64,000 bases of DNA from Acanthosepion esculentum (GCA_964036315.1 OZ038480.1:16887344-16951343), one strand, 5' to 3'. Positions 10,985 to 21,962 are shown, counted from the stretch's first letter. The notes: generated by a model from the sequence alone, not told the origin. Numbers and translations: made by a program.

Positions 10985-11460
10985 CAGAATGGAGAGGAAG
11001 CTTTGTCTACTGATTTTTTATTGAGCCAAACTAAAGTGGTCGTACGACGCACAGATACAAAACAGCGTATCTGTCTTTTTTTCCATCTTCTTCTTGTATC
11101 GCGTCCCTTCAGGACGTTGGAGATCATGGCTCTCCACAATTTCCTGTCTTTTGTAGCGCTTAATAAATTTTGTCTTTTTGTTATCGTTCCTAAACCCTGT
11201 TCTGCCATCCATTTACTTGAGCTCGCTAAAGTGGGCGTACGACGCATAGATACAAGACAGCGTATCTATCTTTCTCCATCTTCTTCTTTATCGCGTCCCT
11301 TCAGCACGTTGGCGATCATGGCTCTCCACAATTTCCTGTCTTTTGTAGCGCTTGTATCGCGTCCCTTTTCCTTTAATATCTCCGTTTTTCCTCTGTCTAA
11401 CTGTTCTTTTTGTTTTCATTTTCTCTAAAACTTCGTCGTTGCTCACATGTCGGTCCAATG
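10985..11460 (-). pseudogene. LINE-C reverse transcriptase, extreme C-terminus
   Basis: Minus frame reads KWMAEQGLGTITKRQNLLSA then TKDRKLWRAMISNVLKGRDT, the end of a non-LTR retrotransposon ORF2 seen repeatedly in this window and common in invertebrates as an endonuclease-reverse transcriptase. A partial tandem repeat of the end lies at 11225-11355. This segment is downstream of the RT catalytic core and carries no catalytic residue. Clade not assigned. Non-functional fragment. Confidence 0.8.
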
Positions 11461-11819
11461 CCAATCTCCATAGGGTTAATATATAAAAAAAAGTTCCAAT
11501 CGACAGACGAGAGGGAATATTTTATGACGTTCAGCTATTTCGCATTCTTGAAAATTGAATAAATGTTTTAAAATATTAATGTTATCAATTGAAATACTTT
11601 TTGTAAAAGAAGTAATAACAATTTTAATTAAGAACCTACTTTTTATAAATGAAGTAATTATAATACTGATTCAAATAATTTTAATTACAAAGATAATAAT
11701 ATTAATTCAAATAATTTTCAAAATATAATGATAATACTGATTAAATATTTCAGGTACTTTTAAAGAATGTAATAACAATATTAATTAAAATAAGTTTCAT
11801 CGCATGATTAAAATAACAA

Positions 11820-12490
11820 TATTGATCGCTTCTCTAGGTCAACTGGTGATGTATTAACGGTTATTGCTGAAAGTGTCTCTCAAGGTCAGATAAGAATGGT
11901 GAATATCAGGCTGTTACTTTGAGCATTTCAAAAGCGTCCGACAGAGTTTGGCATATCGGTCTTCTTCACAGATTGAAAGGTTATGGTATTTTTGGAGGAG
12001 GTATCTTTGAACTGATTCAGTCTTTCTTATCATATCGCGAAATGAAAGACTACCATTCATCCATGCCTTGAATATTGCTGCCACATATGGCCCTGTGCTA
12101 CTGTTGTATATTTAGAGATTCTTGATAAAATCCATGAAAGAATTAGCAATATTATTGGCCTTGATTTGGCGTCTCGAATTCAATTACTTTCCTACCGGCG
12201 TAATGTAGCTTCCCCGTGTACTTTCTAAAAAAACTTTCATGCTAATTGTTCGGATGAACTCTTCGCTATGGTACCTAGACTTTATGAATTTAAGCGCATT
12301 ACGAGATTGGCGGAAAGGTTTCATGACTTTGCAATTGAATTGACCAGATATAACCGTAATTTCTATGCTAACAGTTACTTTTCTCGCACTTCTCGCTTGT
12401 GGAACACTCTTTCGACTCCATGCTTTTCAGCCAACTTTGATCTTCAAAAATCTAAATGCAATGTCAATCGTTATCTACTGTCCTCTTGAT
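11820..12490 (+). pseudogene. LINE-J reverse transcriptase remnant with internal deletion
   Basis: Begins with RSTGDVLTVIAESVS, then ALSISKASDRVWHIGLLHRL (RT motif A region, normally ALDISKAFDRVWH; here A-F-D has become A-S-D) and LKGYGIFGGGIFELIQSFLS. The sequence then jumps to the post-RT segment: EYCCHIWPCA, EILDKIHERISNIIGLDLA, VPRLYEFKRITRLAERFHD and FYANSYFSRTSRLWNTLS with LQKSKCNVNRYLLSS. The YADD motif is missing. This layout belongs to the Jockey/I/CR1 group of non-LTR elements, which encode a nuclear target-primed reverse transcriptase. Dead copy. Confidence 0.85.
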
Positions 12491-12589
12491 ATTGGAAGTA
12501 ATAAAAATCTAAAAAATGATTGCGGTGATAGTTTTGCAGAGTGTAGTTGGGACCCGAGGACAATTCGGAAGCTCGCTATGTAATAAAGT

Positions 12590-12900
12590 TTTGACAGTGA
12601 TGGGCATCAACATTGTCACTCAGCCTACCAACAGACCACACATTGCTTCCCGTGACTTTTCCCTAAGCTGAAGAAGAACCTCAAGAGCAGTCGTTTTGAG
12701 GACATTGAGAAAATGAAGGAACGTGTGACAAGGGTCTTGGTAGCTTTCTTGTGTCCTTTGTCACTTAGCCACCCAACAGTCCACACATTGCTTCCCGTGA
12801 CTTTTAGTTTTTCCCCAAGCTGAAGAAGAACCCCTCAAGAGCAGAAAATGAAGGAACCTGTGACAAGGATCTTCATAGCTTTCTTGTGTCCTTTCTATAA
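12590..12900 (+). pseudogene. two tandem mariner transposase C-terminal fragments
   Basis: Frame reads FPKLKKNLKSSRFEDIEKMK then RVTRVLVAFL, matching the mariner tail (FPKLK..L.G.RFED.EE.K). A second, shorter version (12770-12895) repeats CACACATTGCTTCCCGTGAC and ends in the same GCTTTCTTGTGTCCTTT, so about 150 bp was duplicated in tandem. Confidence 0.75.
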
Positions 12901-13260
12901 ACACTTTCATGTTAATTGTTTGGATAAATTGTTTGGATAAACTCTTCGCTATGTTAACTAAACTTTATTAATTTAAGAGCAGTACTCGATTGGCAACTAT
13001 ATCTCATCAATTTACAGTTTAATTGGCTAGATGCAACCGTAAGTTCTATACTAACAGGTTTCTTTTCTTGTGGAACCCCATTCTTTCCAGCAAAGTTTGA
13101 TCTTCAAAAGTTTAAATGCAATGTCAGTCATTATCTATTGTCCCCTTGATTACTTTTCTATTGTTTTCCCTCTTTAATAATGCTCCTCTTTTTTAATTCT
13201 TTGACTCTCAGAATCATCGTGGCTTTGCTGCCTTGCGTGGGGTGACATGATCAAAAATAC
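12900..13260 (+). pseudogene. LINE-J 3' fragment
   Basis: Degraded version of the LINE-J tail: TTTGATCTTCAAAAGTTTAA, ATGCAATGTCAGTCATTATC, then a 3' UTR ending CTGCCTTGCGTGGGGTGACA. No open frame longer than a few dozen codons. Confidence 0.7.
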
Positions 13261-13450
13261 TTGAAGAAGAAGAACCTCAGGAGCAGTCGATTTGAAGACA
13301 TTGAGAAGATGAAAGAACCTGTGACAAGGGTCTTCGACACCATCATTTTGGATGACTTTCATCAGGCCTCCAAGAAGTGACTGGACCGCTATAACAAGTG
13401 CATTGTAATCAGAGGATCTCACTTTGAAGGAGATTAGAGTTTTGTACGTG
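13260..13450 (+). pseudogene. mariner transposase C-terminal fragment
   Basis: Frame reads NLRSSRFEDIEKMKEPVTRV, FDTIILDDFHQASKK, stop, LDRYNKCIVIRGSHFEGD, the mariner C-terminus. Third mariner tail within 900 bp, interleaved with LINE-J pieces. Confidence 0.75.
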
Positions 13451-13544
13451 TTTAAAACTGGTAAATGTCCCTCCTGAAGTCTTAAAATTTCTGAAATATA
13501 CGTTGTAGCCAAATATCTCAAACTCTTTATATTTCCGTTTCTTT

Positions 13545-13870
13545 TTATTGATCTTCCACAAATTCCTATCCTTCTATATTACGATGGCCTTCGGATTTTT
13601 GTGTCACGTTTTTCATCATCTCTTATAAAACTTACCAAATAGTTTAATTTTATTTGCTTTATTTTGTCGTTTTCGATTTGTCGCTCACAAATTAGACTAT
13701 CCCTTTTGCTAATGATCATACATTCTGTCTTGTCACAGTTGACAGGTCTTTCTTTACTTTGTCTAGAATATCTGCAATCTTCTTTCTTTGTTTGGTATCA
13801 ACATCGTGTCATCAGCATCGTTCTGATACTCTTTCTAAGAAGAATCTGTTTCGTAGTTAAGCACGTTTTT
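13545..13870 (-). pseudogene. LINE-C reverse transcriptase fragment after the YADD box
   Basis: Minus frame contains VNCDKTECMIISKRDSLICE and IKQIKLNYLVSFIRDDEKRD, which align by eye with KKTEC and FNYLGS segments of the longer LINE-C copy at 48.4-49.8 kb. Broken frame. Confidence 0.7.
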
Positions 13871-14240
13871 ATCCGTTAGTGTTAGCAATCGGTGTTCGCG
13901 CCTAGGTAAAAACCATAATTTAAATATCGATTTTTTCCAAAAAGAAAACAGGTCGGACCTTCCCACTTAGAATATTGGCTTAATACTTCTTTATCACCTT
14001 TTGGCCAGTTTCATCCTGTGTTTGATTGAGAAAAGATTCGTAAATATCAATGATCTTGAAAAATATCAACAGAAATAACATCAGCGATCGTCTGCCAAAT
14101 TTGGAACTGTTTTACTCATCCCAGGTGACCTACCTCAGTTAGCATGAAATTATCTAAAGGACGTTCTCACTCGTTTACATGGCTATCAAATACGCATGCT
14201 CATACACATGCGCATGAAGACATCTTAGACTGTACATTTA
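13871..14240. other. intergenic stretch
   Basis: No recognised repeat or coding potential between a LINE-C fragment and the left end of the Tc1/mariner-type element. Confidence 0.4.
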
Positions 14241-15486
14241 TACTGGGTGCGGCTGGTATTTGAGGACAGATTTTATGGATTAGTAAAAAACTTGCTGAAC
14301 AAATGAATATAATTATATTTGATTACAAACAAGTAAACATGAAATTTAGCTAACTGTTATTTAATTTTATTCAATAAAACCGCCCCTAGCATCAATAACA
14401 GTCTCGACACGGGGTTGAAATCGGCTGCAAACTCTGATTAATTGGTCCTTATTTATGTCAGACATTACTCGAACTATTGCAGCTTTAAGAGAGTCTTTGG
14501 TGTTATGAGACTGTTTATTAACCTCCTTCTCAACAACGCTCCACACATAATAGTCTAGTGGATTGAGATCTGGAGCGTTAGGAGGCCAAATGTTGGGTGT
14601 GATGTGGTCGTACAAATGGTCAGCCATCCATTCTTGTGTTCGTAGAGCCTTGCTGGAATATGTAAGACCTGCCGTTTGCATATGTTGTCAATCCAGGGCT
14701 TGACAACTGTTTGTAGAACCTCAATGTAAGCAGCAGCATTTACTCTAAGACATTGTGGAAAAAAGTGTGTTGGCATAACATGTCCTTCATTGCTAACAAC
14801 ACCCAATACCATAAAACTTGAAGGAAATTTTGTGCGCATCACTCTTGGTACCTCAGAAGAATCTGAACAAAGCCATCTGTCATTTCTTATGTTAAGTTTT
14901 GATCTTGATCAAATTTTTTCTTATTTGAGAAAAAACAAATCACACCAGCTTCTGAAGGAATTTTAAGTTTGTTTAAAGGCTTTTTGGATCTGTTTAAACG
15001 GTTTTCTTTTGTTTTTTCAGACATAAATTGACATCTCTTCATCACGTAGGACTTGTATCTAATGTCTTCATGAACACTCCTAATTGTTTTTTTAGACACA
15101 TGCAGCTTTTTGGCAATTGACCTCATGGATTGACCTCGGTGTTCATCAATTGTCTGCTTGACTTCCTGAATAAATTCGGATGTTCTCACTTAATCAGAAC
15201 GGGCAGAATGTCTTTTACGTTTTGATACAGACATTGGGGAACTGTCTGCGTCTTCTAACTCTTTTCGTATCTTATGGACAAACGATCTTGTAACTCTGAG
15301 AAAACATGCAATATCCGAATAGCTATGATTAGCCTTTAATGCCACAATCACAATATGACTTTTCATTTCATTTGTTATCATAGGGTTTGCCATTCTTGAT
15401 TCTTGAAAAATAAAAGCATTAGAAGTTAGTGGGAAGCAGTATTAATCTTAAATTTGTATGTCCTCAAATAACAGCCGCACGCTGTA
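14241..15486 (-). mobile_element. Tc1/mariner-superfamily element with both inverted ends
   Basis: Left end from 14243 reads CTGGGTGCGGCTGGTATTTG AGGACA; right end on the minus strand from 15484 reads CAGCGTGCGGCTGTTATTTG AGGACA, about 23 of 26 positions equal. TA flanks both ends. Length of about 1.24 kb fits a complete element around one transposase gene. Confidence 0.9.
14367..15393 (-). pseudogene. Tc1/mariner-type transposase, broken by a stop and frameshifts
   Basis: Minus strand from 15393: MANPMITNEMKSHIVIVALK, then helix-turn-helix segments (SYSDIACFLRVTRSFVHKI; RSIAKKLHVSKKTIRSVHED). A single in-frame stop lies at 15190-15192 and the frame continues after it to 14887. The core is frameshifted (VLWYWVLLAM, CQHTFF traces), and the last part (14681-14367) is open with EWMADHLYDHITPNIWPPNA, then PDLNPLDYYVW where the Asp of NPLD is the last catalytic residue, so a DDxD-type rather than DDE enzyme. 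It ends VETVIDARGGFIE. Few disabling changes suggest fairly recent activity. Cut-and-paste function of the family is established; this copy is dead. Confidence 0.9.
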
Positions 15487-15489
15487 CAT

Positions 15490-15835
15490 ACTCATATCAA
15501 AGAAAATAATCTTTTTTCAGAACTGGATAAGATAAATGTAAAAATATAGGAGATTAAAATAAAATTCTTGAACACGAAATAACGAGAAAAAAAAATGGCG
15601 AGAGTAGCGACTGTAAATCCCTGGTATTCAATTTTAATAAAATAACTTATGACCTTTAAATTTTGTTCCATTCCATTTTTAGAAACTTCTCTTTGATTAT
15701 CGGTTCGATCACGTCGATACACAATCGCGAAATTTATTTACTTAGACAATAGCAACACGCATGCGTGGACGGCCATGATTACTAATAACAGATGAGGTCG
15801 TATCAAGACGGGGGTAGATGTATATACATGGAAGA
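15490..15835. other. intergenic stretch
   Basis: AT-rich; a 76-codon minus frame (15492-15722) has no recognised motif. Confidence 0.4.
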
Positions 15836-16620
15836 TATGATAACGTTTGTCAATGTGCTGTGTCCCTTCGGAATGTTAGTAATAATGGCTCTTCAAAGAT
15901 CCCTATACTTTGGAGCTTTTATCAATGTCTGTCGTATATTCTCTCACACTCAGTAAACCCTTGCGTCTTAGTGGCTTTATTGCCTTCCTTGGGGTGAAAT
16001 GATTAAAACATAAATTTATACAAGCCGTTTCCATCTGTTCATCTTGCTTTCGATAAGTTCTGTGAGTGGCAGATTTTCCAAGTCTTTCTTCCTCATAATG
16101 TTCTAGAAATTACAATCTTATCTTTCTGAATCTAAGTATAAGTGACTTTTTTGTTTAAATTTTCTTTAAAACTTCTTCGTTGCTTACATGGTCCGTTCAT
16201 AGTCTTCTCTGAAACCTCCTGTAGAACCACGTGACTTAATCACTGAGGTAATTTAGTATTTACTGCCACATAGGAGAATTGATATTTGCATAGAATATAA
16301 GCACTGTTTTCTTTGTGTCTAATGATTATTTTCTATTTATTAGTCCTGTGTTTCGTTTTTAGAAGACATCTTTTGCGATTACATTGCTGCTTCGGATTTT
16401 GCTGCCACATTTTACATCCTCTGTTTACAGGTATTTAAAATCCTGTACTTTTTGATTTTGGTATCGCCAATTCACAGCTCTCATATTGGAACTTTTTCCC
16501 TTCCTGACAATCATAGATTCTGTCTTCTTACAATTTATAGTTAGTCCTTTCTTCTCGCCTTTCTTTATTACCTTCTCTAGTTGTTCCTGTTGTATAATTT
16601 TCATGTCTACCATATAAAAA
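15835..16620 (-). pseudogene. LINE-C 3' portion split by a LINE-J 3' insertion
   Basis: 15835-15900 and 16020-16620 are LINE-C on the minus strand; near 16550-16430 the frame has KGLTINCKKTESMIVRKGKS (post-YADD region). Between them, 15905-16015 on the + strand is a LINE-J 3' end (CAGTAAACCCTTGCGTCTTA, GTGGCTTTATTGCC, GGGGTGAAATGATTAAAAC). The LINE-J piece is therefore younger here. Confidence 0.7.
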
Positions 16621-16845
16621 TCTATATCTTAGACTAATAGACTAGCAGTAGGTAAGGGAATAAGAAAAAGGAAAGAAAATTATGTTACGATACAGGGGCG
16701 CATAGGTTTAAATTTAAATTTTTGGTGTCCAATCTCGAGCATGATTTAAAGAATTAGAGAATGAAGTTTTAGTTAAGAGAGAAAGTAATTGGTTATGGCG
16801 AAAGTGTATTTGTGACACCCGAACTCGTTTCAGTCACGACGCCAA
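16621..16845. other. intergenic stretch next to the LTR-like block
   Basis: AT-rich, no recognised sequence except the possible primer-binding site at its right end. Confidence 0.35.
16826..16844 (-). other. candidate LTR-retrotransposon primer-binding site
   Basis: Minus strand TGGCGTCGTGACTGAAACG starts just after a block ending in ...GACGTCACATT. TGGCG... immediately after a CA end is the usual layout of a tRNA primer site beside a 5' LTR. Not checked against tRNA ends. Confidence 0.35.
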
Positions 16846-17640
16846 ATGTGACGTCGGTCCTTTGTGACGGGCTAACCCTGGGACATCGGCTGAAGTCTTG
16901 TTGGGTTCTAGTACCAACTTGTCGTACTCGGCTCGCTTCCAACGCCTGGTCACCGAAGCAACTGCTTTGGTCTCGATTCAAACTACCCACGTTGTGATTT
17001 GATCTTAGGTTGACGAGATCAATAAGACGTCGGGCCGTAGTGCCAGCCGAATCCGGGTCAAGGTGATACTGCACAATAATTGTAGACAAAAAAAAACCAA
17101 AAGCACAAACAACAACTTCAAGGCGAGCGACTGGTTAGGAATAGTGATTAATTTTATGTCGGTTTGTTGAGTTACAGGAGTGCGTCTCTCTCTTTCTCTC
17201 CCAGCCCGAAGAAAAAAAATGTGGATTGTAACACTTTTTGCGTTCTTAGCTACTTCTAGATATCTGGGTTGTTTTTCAATAAAGTCGTCTCTGGTGGAGA
17301 ATATAAGTCAGACTTCTATAATTTGTTCTTGGTTAGAAGTCTAAGTCGGGAACTTGCTTTGGTGGGAAATCTAAAGTCGGACTTCAACAAATTTGTTCTT
17401 GGTTAGAAGTCTAAGTCGGAAGGCACGGAATCGTGCGGTCACCCGTGCGAGGCGTTATCTTCCGAGTCCTGGGTCTTGAGCTCGACTGGATCTCTCTGCG
17501 AACTGCACTGCACTGCTCTCTCTTACTGTACTGACTGTACTCTCTCTTTCTCTGTAACTGTCTAAAACACCCGAAGACGTTTGCTTATATGGACGCCGAT
17601 CAAAAACCTGGCGTGGAGTCGGACGTGGTGTGGCCACCAC
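16846..17640 (-). mobile_element. likely LTR of a gypsy-type retrotransposon
   Basis: A block more GC-rich than its surroundings. On the minus strand it has a TATA-like CCATATAAGCAA (17591-17580) followed by C/T and GA-rich transcribed sequence, an internal direct repeat (TTCTTGGTTAGAAGTCTAAG near 17320 and 17395 on the + strand) and an end next to a primer-site-like sequence. No gag or pol frame follows, so this would be a 5' LTR with a truncated body. Alternative: an unrelated complex repeat. Confidence 0.4.
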
Positions 17641-18500
17641 GTTGATTTCAAATCCCCAATAAGGATTTACTTTGTTTTCGGTCAGAAATATTTATCATTT
17701 TCCATTTTTGGAAATCTTCTTCCACTCCCACACTCTTCTGCTCTCATATGGGTATCTCACCATACTTTAGAGGGCGTCAACGGTTTTCCCACTTCCTCGC
17801 AGTAACATCTCATACCTATCCTCTCAATGGGCGGTGGCAGGCCTCCTCCCTGCGTCACATGATCACCTCCGCCTGGCTATTCGGCCAATAGGCCTCAAAT
17901 GATAATCTCAATTTTTATCCAACTTCACGGCATATGGAATTCCTCAATCAAGTTTTTCGCCAACATTAAGTGGACGGAATTTTTGGCGAAAATTGGGTTA
18001 ATTAAGAAAGACACAATAACATGGCTTTTGTTATCACAAACGAATTTCAACAGAACACAGATGTCCTGTCCAGCCGACATCTCTTCTATCCAGGGCCGGG
18101 CTCTGTGTGCGGTCGGCAGACGACCCATTGGTTACTGATAATATAAGTTCGTCATCTTGACACAGTTAATGTTTTATCTGCCCAAAAAACTCTGGGATTC
18201 ATCAACTAATTTTTACGACAATGACCATCAGAATTTTCGCCATTCCACGACCCAAAACAACATCGCTTTTGTGGGTGGCCTTTTTCCTTCTTTTATCATC
18301 TAAGTTGTTAAGTCTTGTCCCTCTGTTTCTTTCTTTTCTTTCTCTTTTTCCTTCCTTTGTCCTCGCAGAGAATTTGGCATATCTCAGCATTAAACTTCAG
18401 CGAGAAAGTAAAAATGATTATCTTGATTCGCACTTGAAAATAACAAAACAAAAAATCTTTTCACCGATCCTTGTTTTGGGAAAATAACAAAACAAAAAGA
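17641..18500. other. unassigned stretch right of the LTR-like block
   Basis: Includes a short tRNA-poor, moderately GC-rich part (17810-18130) and an 88-codon frame at 18221-18487 with a hydrophobic start. Nothing recognised. Confidence 0.35.
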
Positions 18501-18502
18501 AT

Positions 18503-18584
18503 ATCGCTCAGTATGTCTTTCGTTATATCTATCGGTCTAAGTTATCGCTCAGTATGTCTTTCGTTATATCTATCGGTTTAAGTA
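18503..18584. repeat. 41-bp tandem duplication
   Basis: ATCGCTCAGTATGTCTTTCG then TTATATCTATCGGT occurs at 18503 and again at 18544. Confidence 0.9.
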
Positions 18585-19554
18585 ATCCCCGTAATTAACT
18601 TCTGTGGTTAATTAATTGGTTAATTAACCTGCCGTTTCTAAATAGTGTTACATATTTAGGGTGCACTAACTTCGGAGCTTACAATGGTAAATTTATGTTT
18701 TTGATCATATAACATATCTCCTTTCCTCACGAAACTGCTCCGTCTTGGGTATGACGATAAACTGCATCGGCGTCCTGGGTATGACGATAAACTGCATCGG
18801 CGTCCTGGCTATGACGATAAACTGCATCGGCGTCCTGGGTAAGACGATAAACTGCATTCGCGTTCTGGGTATGACGATAAATTGCATCGGCGTCCTGAGT
18901 AAGACGATAAACTACGTCCAATAGCAAGGCCTCTGATCAGAAGGTTTTGAGGAGCGTGGAACTACCTCTTAATTGCTGTTGTTCCCATGTCCATCCTGGC
19001 CCAGGAGTGACAGCACCTGTTAGGGTCCCAGCTATGGGCAAATAAGGAATTCTTAAGCAAAAACAAAACAATATGAAAGAATAAAAATACATTTTTATAG
19101 TAAAAATACCAGCAATACATTTTTTATATATAAAAAAAGATTACGGATCTTTTCTATTAATTTAACCCAAATAATGTAAAGTTACTTATTGCAAATATTA
19201 ATTCACACCAAGAAATTATAAATTTTAAATCAAAATTTGTTTAGATTACCTAGCAACAATTCCAACCATCAGAATGAAAAATTACCAAAAATCAGAGAGT
19301 TCTTCACATTTCGTAAGTGCAGATGATATTCAAGGTACTTACAAGAATTTTATCACAATTAAAAAAAAAGAAAAGAAAAAAAAATCTGTTTTCGGCTTGT
19401 TTATCGGTGTGAGCACGAATGTAGACCACACACATAGAAATAGCTCACCCGAGTCGACCTCATTTTTGGCGATCGCAAAGGTCAACCCAGCTAGAGAGCA
19501 ATGAAAGGTCTTCGCTCTGGGAGAATTTGATATGAACTTTAGTAAATATACATT

Positions 19555-19625
19555 CTTTTTATTTTGGGGTGAATTAATATTTTGGGGTGAATTAATATTT
19601 TGGGGTGAATTAATATTTTGGGAGG
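19555..19625. repeat. 19-bp tandem repeat
   Basis: TTTTGGGGTGAATTAATA repeated four times at the right edge of the probable insertion in copy B. Confidence 0.9.
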
Positions 19626-19644
19626 AATTAACAGAAAATATACC

Positions 19645-20635
19645 AAATTACCAACAATACCTATTAATAGTAGAATTACCAACAATACATTTTGTAATAA
19701 AATTACCAACAATACATTTTGTAATAAAATTACCAACAATACATTTTTATAGTAGAATTACCAACAATAAATTTTATAGCAGAATTACCAACAATACATT
19801 TCATAGTAGAATTACCAACAATACACATTTATAGTAGAATTACCAACAATACATATTTATAGTAAAATTACCTACAATAAATATTTATAGTAAAATTACC
19901 AACAATACATATTTATAGTAAAATTACCAACAATACATATTTATAGTAAAATTACCAACAATAAATTTTATAGTAGAGTTAGTAACAATACATATTTATA
20001 GTAATATTACCAACAATACATATTTATAGTAAAATTACCTACAATACATATTTATAGTAAAATTCCTAACAATACATTTCATAGTAGAATTACCAACAAT
20101 ACACATTTATAGTAGAATTACCAACAATACATTTTATAGTAATATTACCAACAATACATATTTATAGTAAAATTACCAATAATACATTTTATAGTAAAAT
20201 TACCAACAATACATTTTATAGTAGAATTACCAACAATACATTTTATAGTAGAATTACCAAAAATACATATTTATAGTAGAATTACCAACAATACATTTTA
20301 TAGTAAAATTACCAACAATACATATTTATAGTAAAATTACCAACAATACATTTTATAGTAGAATTACCAACAATACATTTTATAGTAGAATTACCAACAA
20401 TACATATTTATAGTAGAATTACCAACAATACATTTTATAGTAAAATTACCTACAATACATATTTATAGTAAAATTACCAACAATACATATTTATAGTAGA
20501 ATTACCAACAATACATTTTATAGTAAAATTACCTACAATACATATTTATAGTAAAATTAACAACAATACATTTTATAGTAGAATTACCAACAATACATTT
20601 TATAGCAAAATTACCAACAATACATTTTATCTGTA
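19645..20635. repeat. ~27-bp minisatellite inside copy B
   Basis: About 37 units of the form ATTACCAACAATACATTTTA TAGTAAA, with variants ATATTTATAG and GTAGAATTACC. Higher-order patterning of ATTTTATAG and ATATTTATAG units is visible but not strict. Confidence 0.95.
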
Positions 20636-20725
20636 GCTGAAGGCATGCAATTTTGTTCAAAATATTTCAATTTCGGCATTGAATAACTCATAAAGTTTGA
20701 TATGCCGCTAAATTCAACCAACCAA

Positions 20726-21010
20726 CAAATAAACTGTAAAAATGTTACAAGAAATACAGAGATAAAATAATTTAAACAAAAGTGGATCTTTTACAAAATA
20801 ATACACCCAATAATTTAGTCGTTAGATCGCGGTAGGTCTGACCCTAATTTCAACTTAAAGATTGTAGTTTTAATTAAAAGTGAATGAAATTTATGAGACT
20901 GTAATGTGCTGGAAGTTAGCCCTGAATCTGCCATGGAAATTCTCGTCCAAGATCATTAAATGCATCTTCTTTCCTAACAAAATTATCGCTATTTCAGTAT
21001 GGGTATTATT
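20726..21010. other. intergenic stretch
   Basis: No recognised feature. Confidence 0.35.
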
Positions 21011-21620
21011 TTAATATATTTTATTGTTATACGTTATTTATATTTATATTTAAATATTTAAGTAAATGCTCTCTTTATAATAAACAGTATTAACAACATT
21101 TACGGGCTTGAACGTCCGAGAAATTTCATAAAAATATGCGTCCTTCTTACAGAAATCGAACTGGTATCCTACACGGAACTGTCATATAGCCTAACGTGCT
21201 ATACCAGTTTAGCTACAAAGGAGCGTCTGGTAAACAAGGTGGATTTCACTGCTTTTAAACAGCAAACTTCCCATAATTTCCCCCGAACGTCCATATCTGC
21301 TCAAAACGTATCTTAACGCAAACAAATGACGTCACACACTACGAAATGGACAAAGTCCGACAATTATTTTGAAGATATTTTATTGTTATACGTTATTTAT
21401 ATATACACAAGTATTTAAGTAAATGGTCTGATTGTAATAAACAGTATTAACAACATTTACCGGCTTCACTGTCATTTAATATTAACAACATTTACCGGCA
21501 TTTACTTATTTACGTAAATACTAAATAGAGCATTTACTTAAATATTTTTGTATATATAAATAACGTATAACAATAAAATATTTTCAAAATAATTATCGGA
21601 CTTTGTCCATTTCGTAATAT
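21010..21620. repeat. AT-rich complex repeat with direct and inverted copies
   Basis: TTTTATTGTTATACGTTATT and AACAGTATTAACAACATTTA occur as direct copies at 21015-21115 and 21375-21460. Arms 21340-21425 and 21531-21616 form an 86-bp inverted repeat with only a few mismatches (outer end ACGAAATGGACAAAGTCCGA). Could be a MITE or foldback element. Confidence 0.7.
21141..21224 (-). pseudogene. tRNA-like sequence (tRNA pseudogene or SINE head)
   Basis: Minus strand has A-box-like TAGCTAAACTGGTATAGCAC and B-box-like CCAGTTCGATTTCTG at tRNA-like spacing, framed by GCTCCTT and AAGAAGGA, which pair imperfectly as an acceptor stem. Sits between the direct copies of the 21-kb complex repeat. Confidence 0.5.
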
Positions 21621-21758
21621 AGGTATGTAAAACCTATGGCGATAAAAATAAAAAAAAAACAGCTGAATAACGTCGGCTAGGCACGTCCGAGGTCAAACAT
21701 TTCAAATGACAACTAAGTCACCTTGTATCTTCAGCGTTTCTGGACGTAGAATTATAAG

Positions 21759-21760
<2 letters not shown>

Positions 21761-21844
<84 letters not shown>

Positions 21845-21924
21845 AATGATAAAGAGGAAAGCATTCTGAATAACGAGTTTCGTCCTCTTAAAGGACTTCA
21901 TCAAACTAATGTTCTTATTGATGG

Positions 21925-21960
<36 letters not shown>
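21761..21960. repeat. (TA)n tracts flanking a short hammerhead-like segment
   Basis: Pure TA at 21761-21842 and 21930-21960, separated by about 85 bp with GAGTTTCGTCCTCTTAAAGG and ACTTCATCAAACTAATGTTC. Confidence 0.9.
21870..21910 (-). ncRNA. hammerhead-like core (partial)
   Basis: Minus strand: TTTGATGAAGTCCTTTAAGA GGACGAAAC. TGATGA, a 5-bp stem (GTCCT/AGGAC) and GAAAC have the order and spacing of a hammerhead ribozyme catalytic half; the usual first C of CUGAUGA is U here. No convincing cleavage strand seen. The role is inferred only from similarity to motifs known in Penelope-like elements. Confidence 0.35.

Positions 21961-21962
<2 letters not shown>

Larger units (their letters stand above)
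18735..20725 (+). mobile_element. minisatellite-bearing repeat element, copy B (largest)
   Basis: Order on the + strand: six 30-bp repeats (18741-18920; word ATGACGATAAACTGCATCGG), the conserved core (18920-19045; GAAGGTTTTGAGGAGCGTGG, TGTTAGGGTCCCAGCTATGG), seed repeat units with TACCAGCAATACATTTTT, about 430 bp of unrelated sequence (19120-19550, probable insertion), a long minisatellite (19645-20635), and the shared end (20655-20725; GGCATTGAATAACTCATAAA, TTGATATGCCG, CCAACCAACAAAT). Non-coding. Confidence 0.75.

Noticed and set aside
18221..18487. 88-codon frame with a signal-peptide-like hydrophobic start
   Set aside because: Hydrophobicity comes from CT-rich DNA; no homology recognised and no gene structure around it.
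19645..20635. CRISPR-like regular repeats
   Set aside because: Units are tandem without unique spacers and vary in length; it is a eukaryotic minisatellite inside a mobile element.
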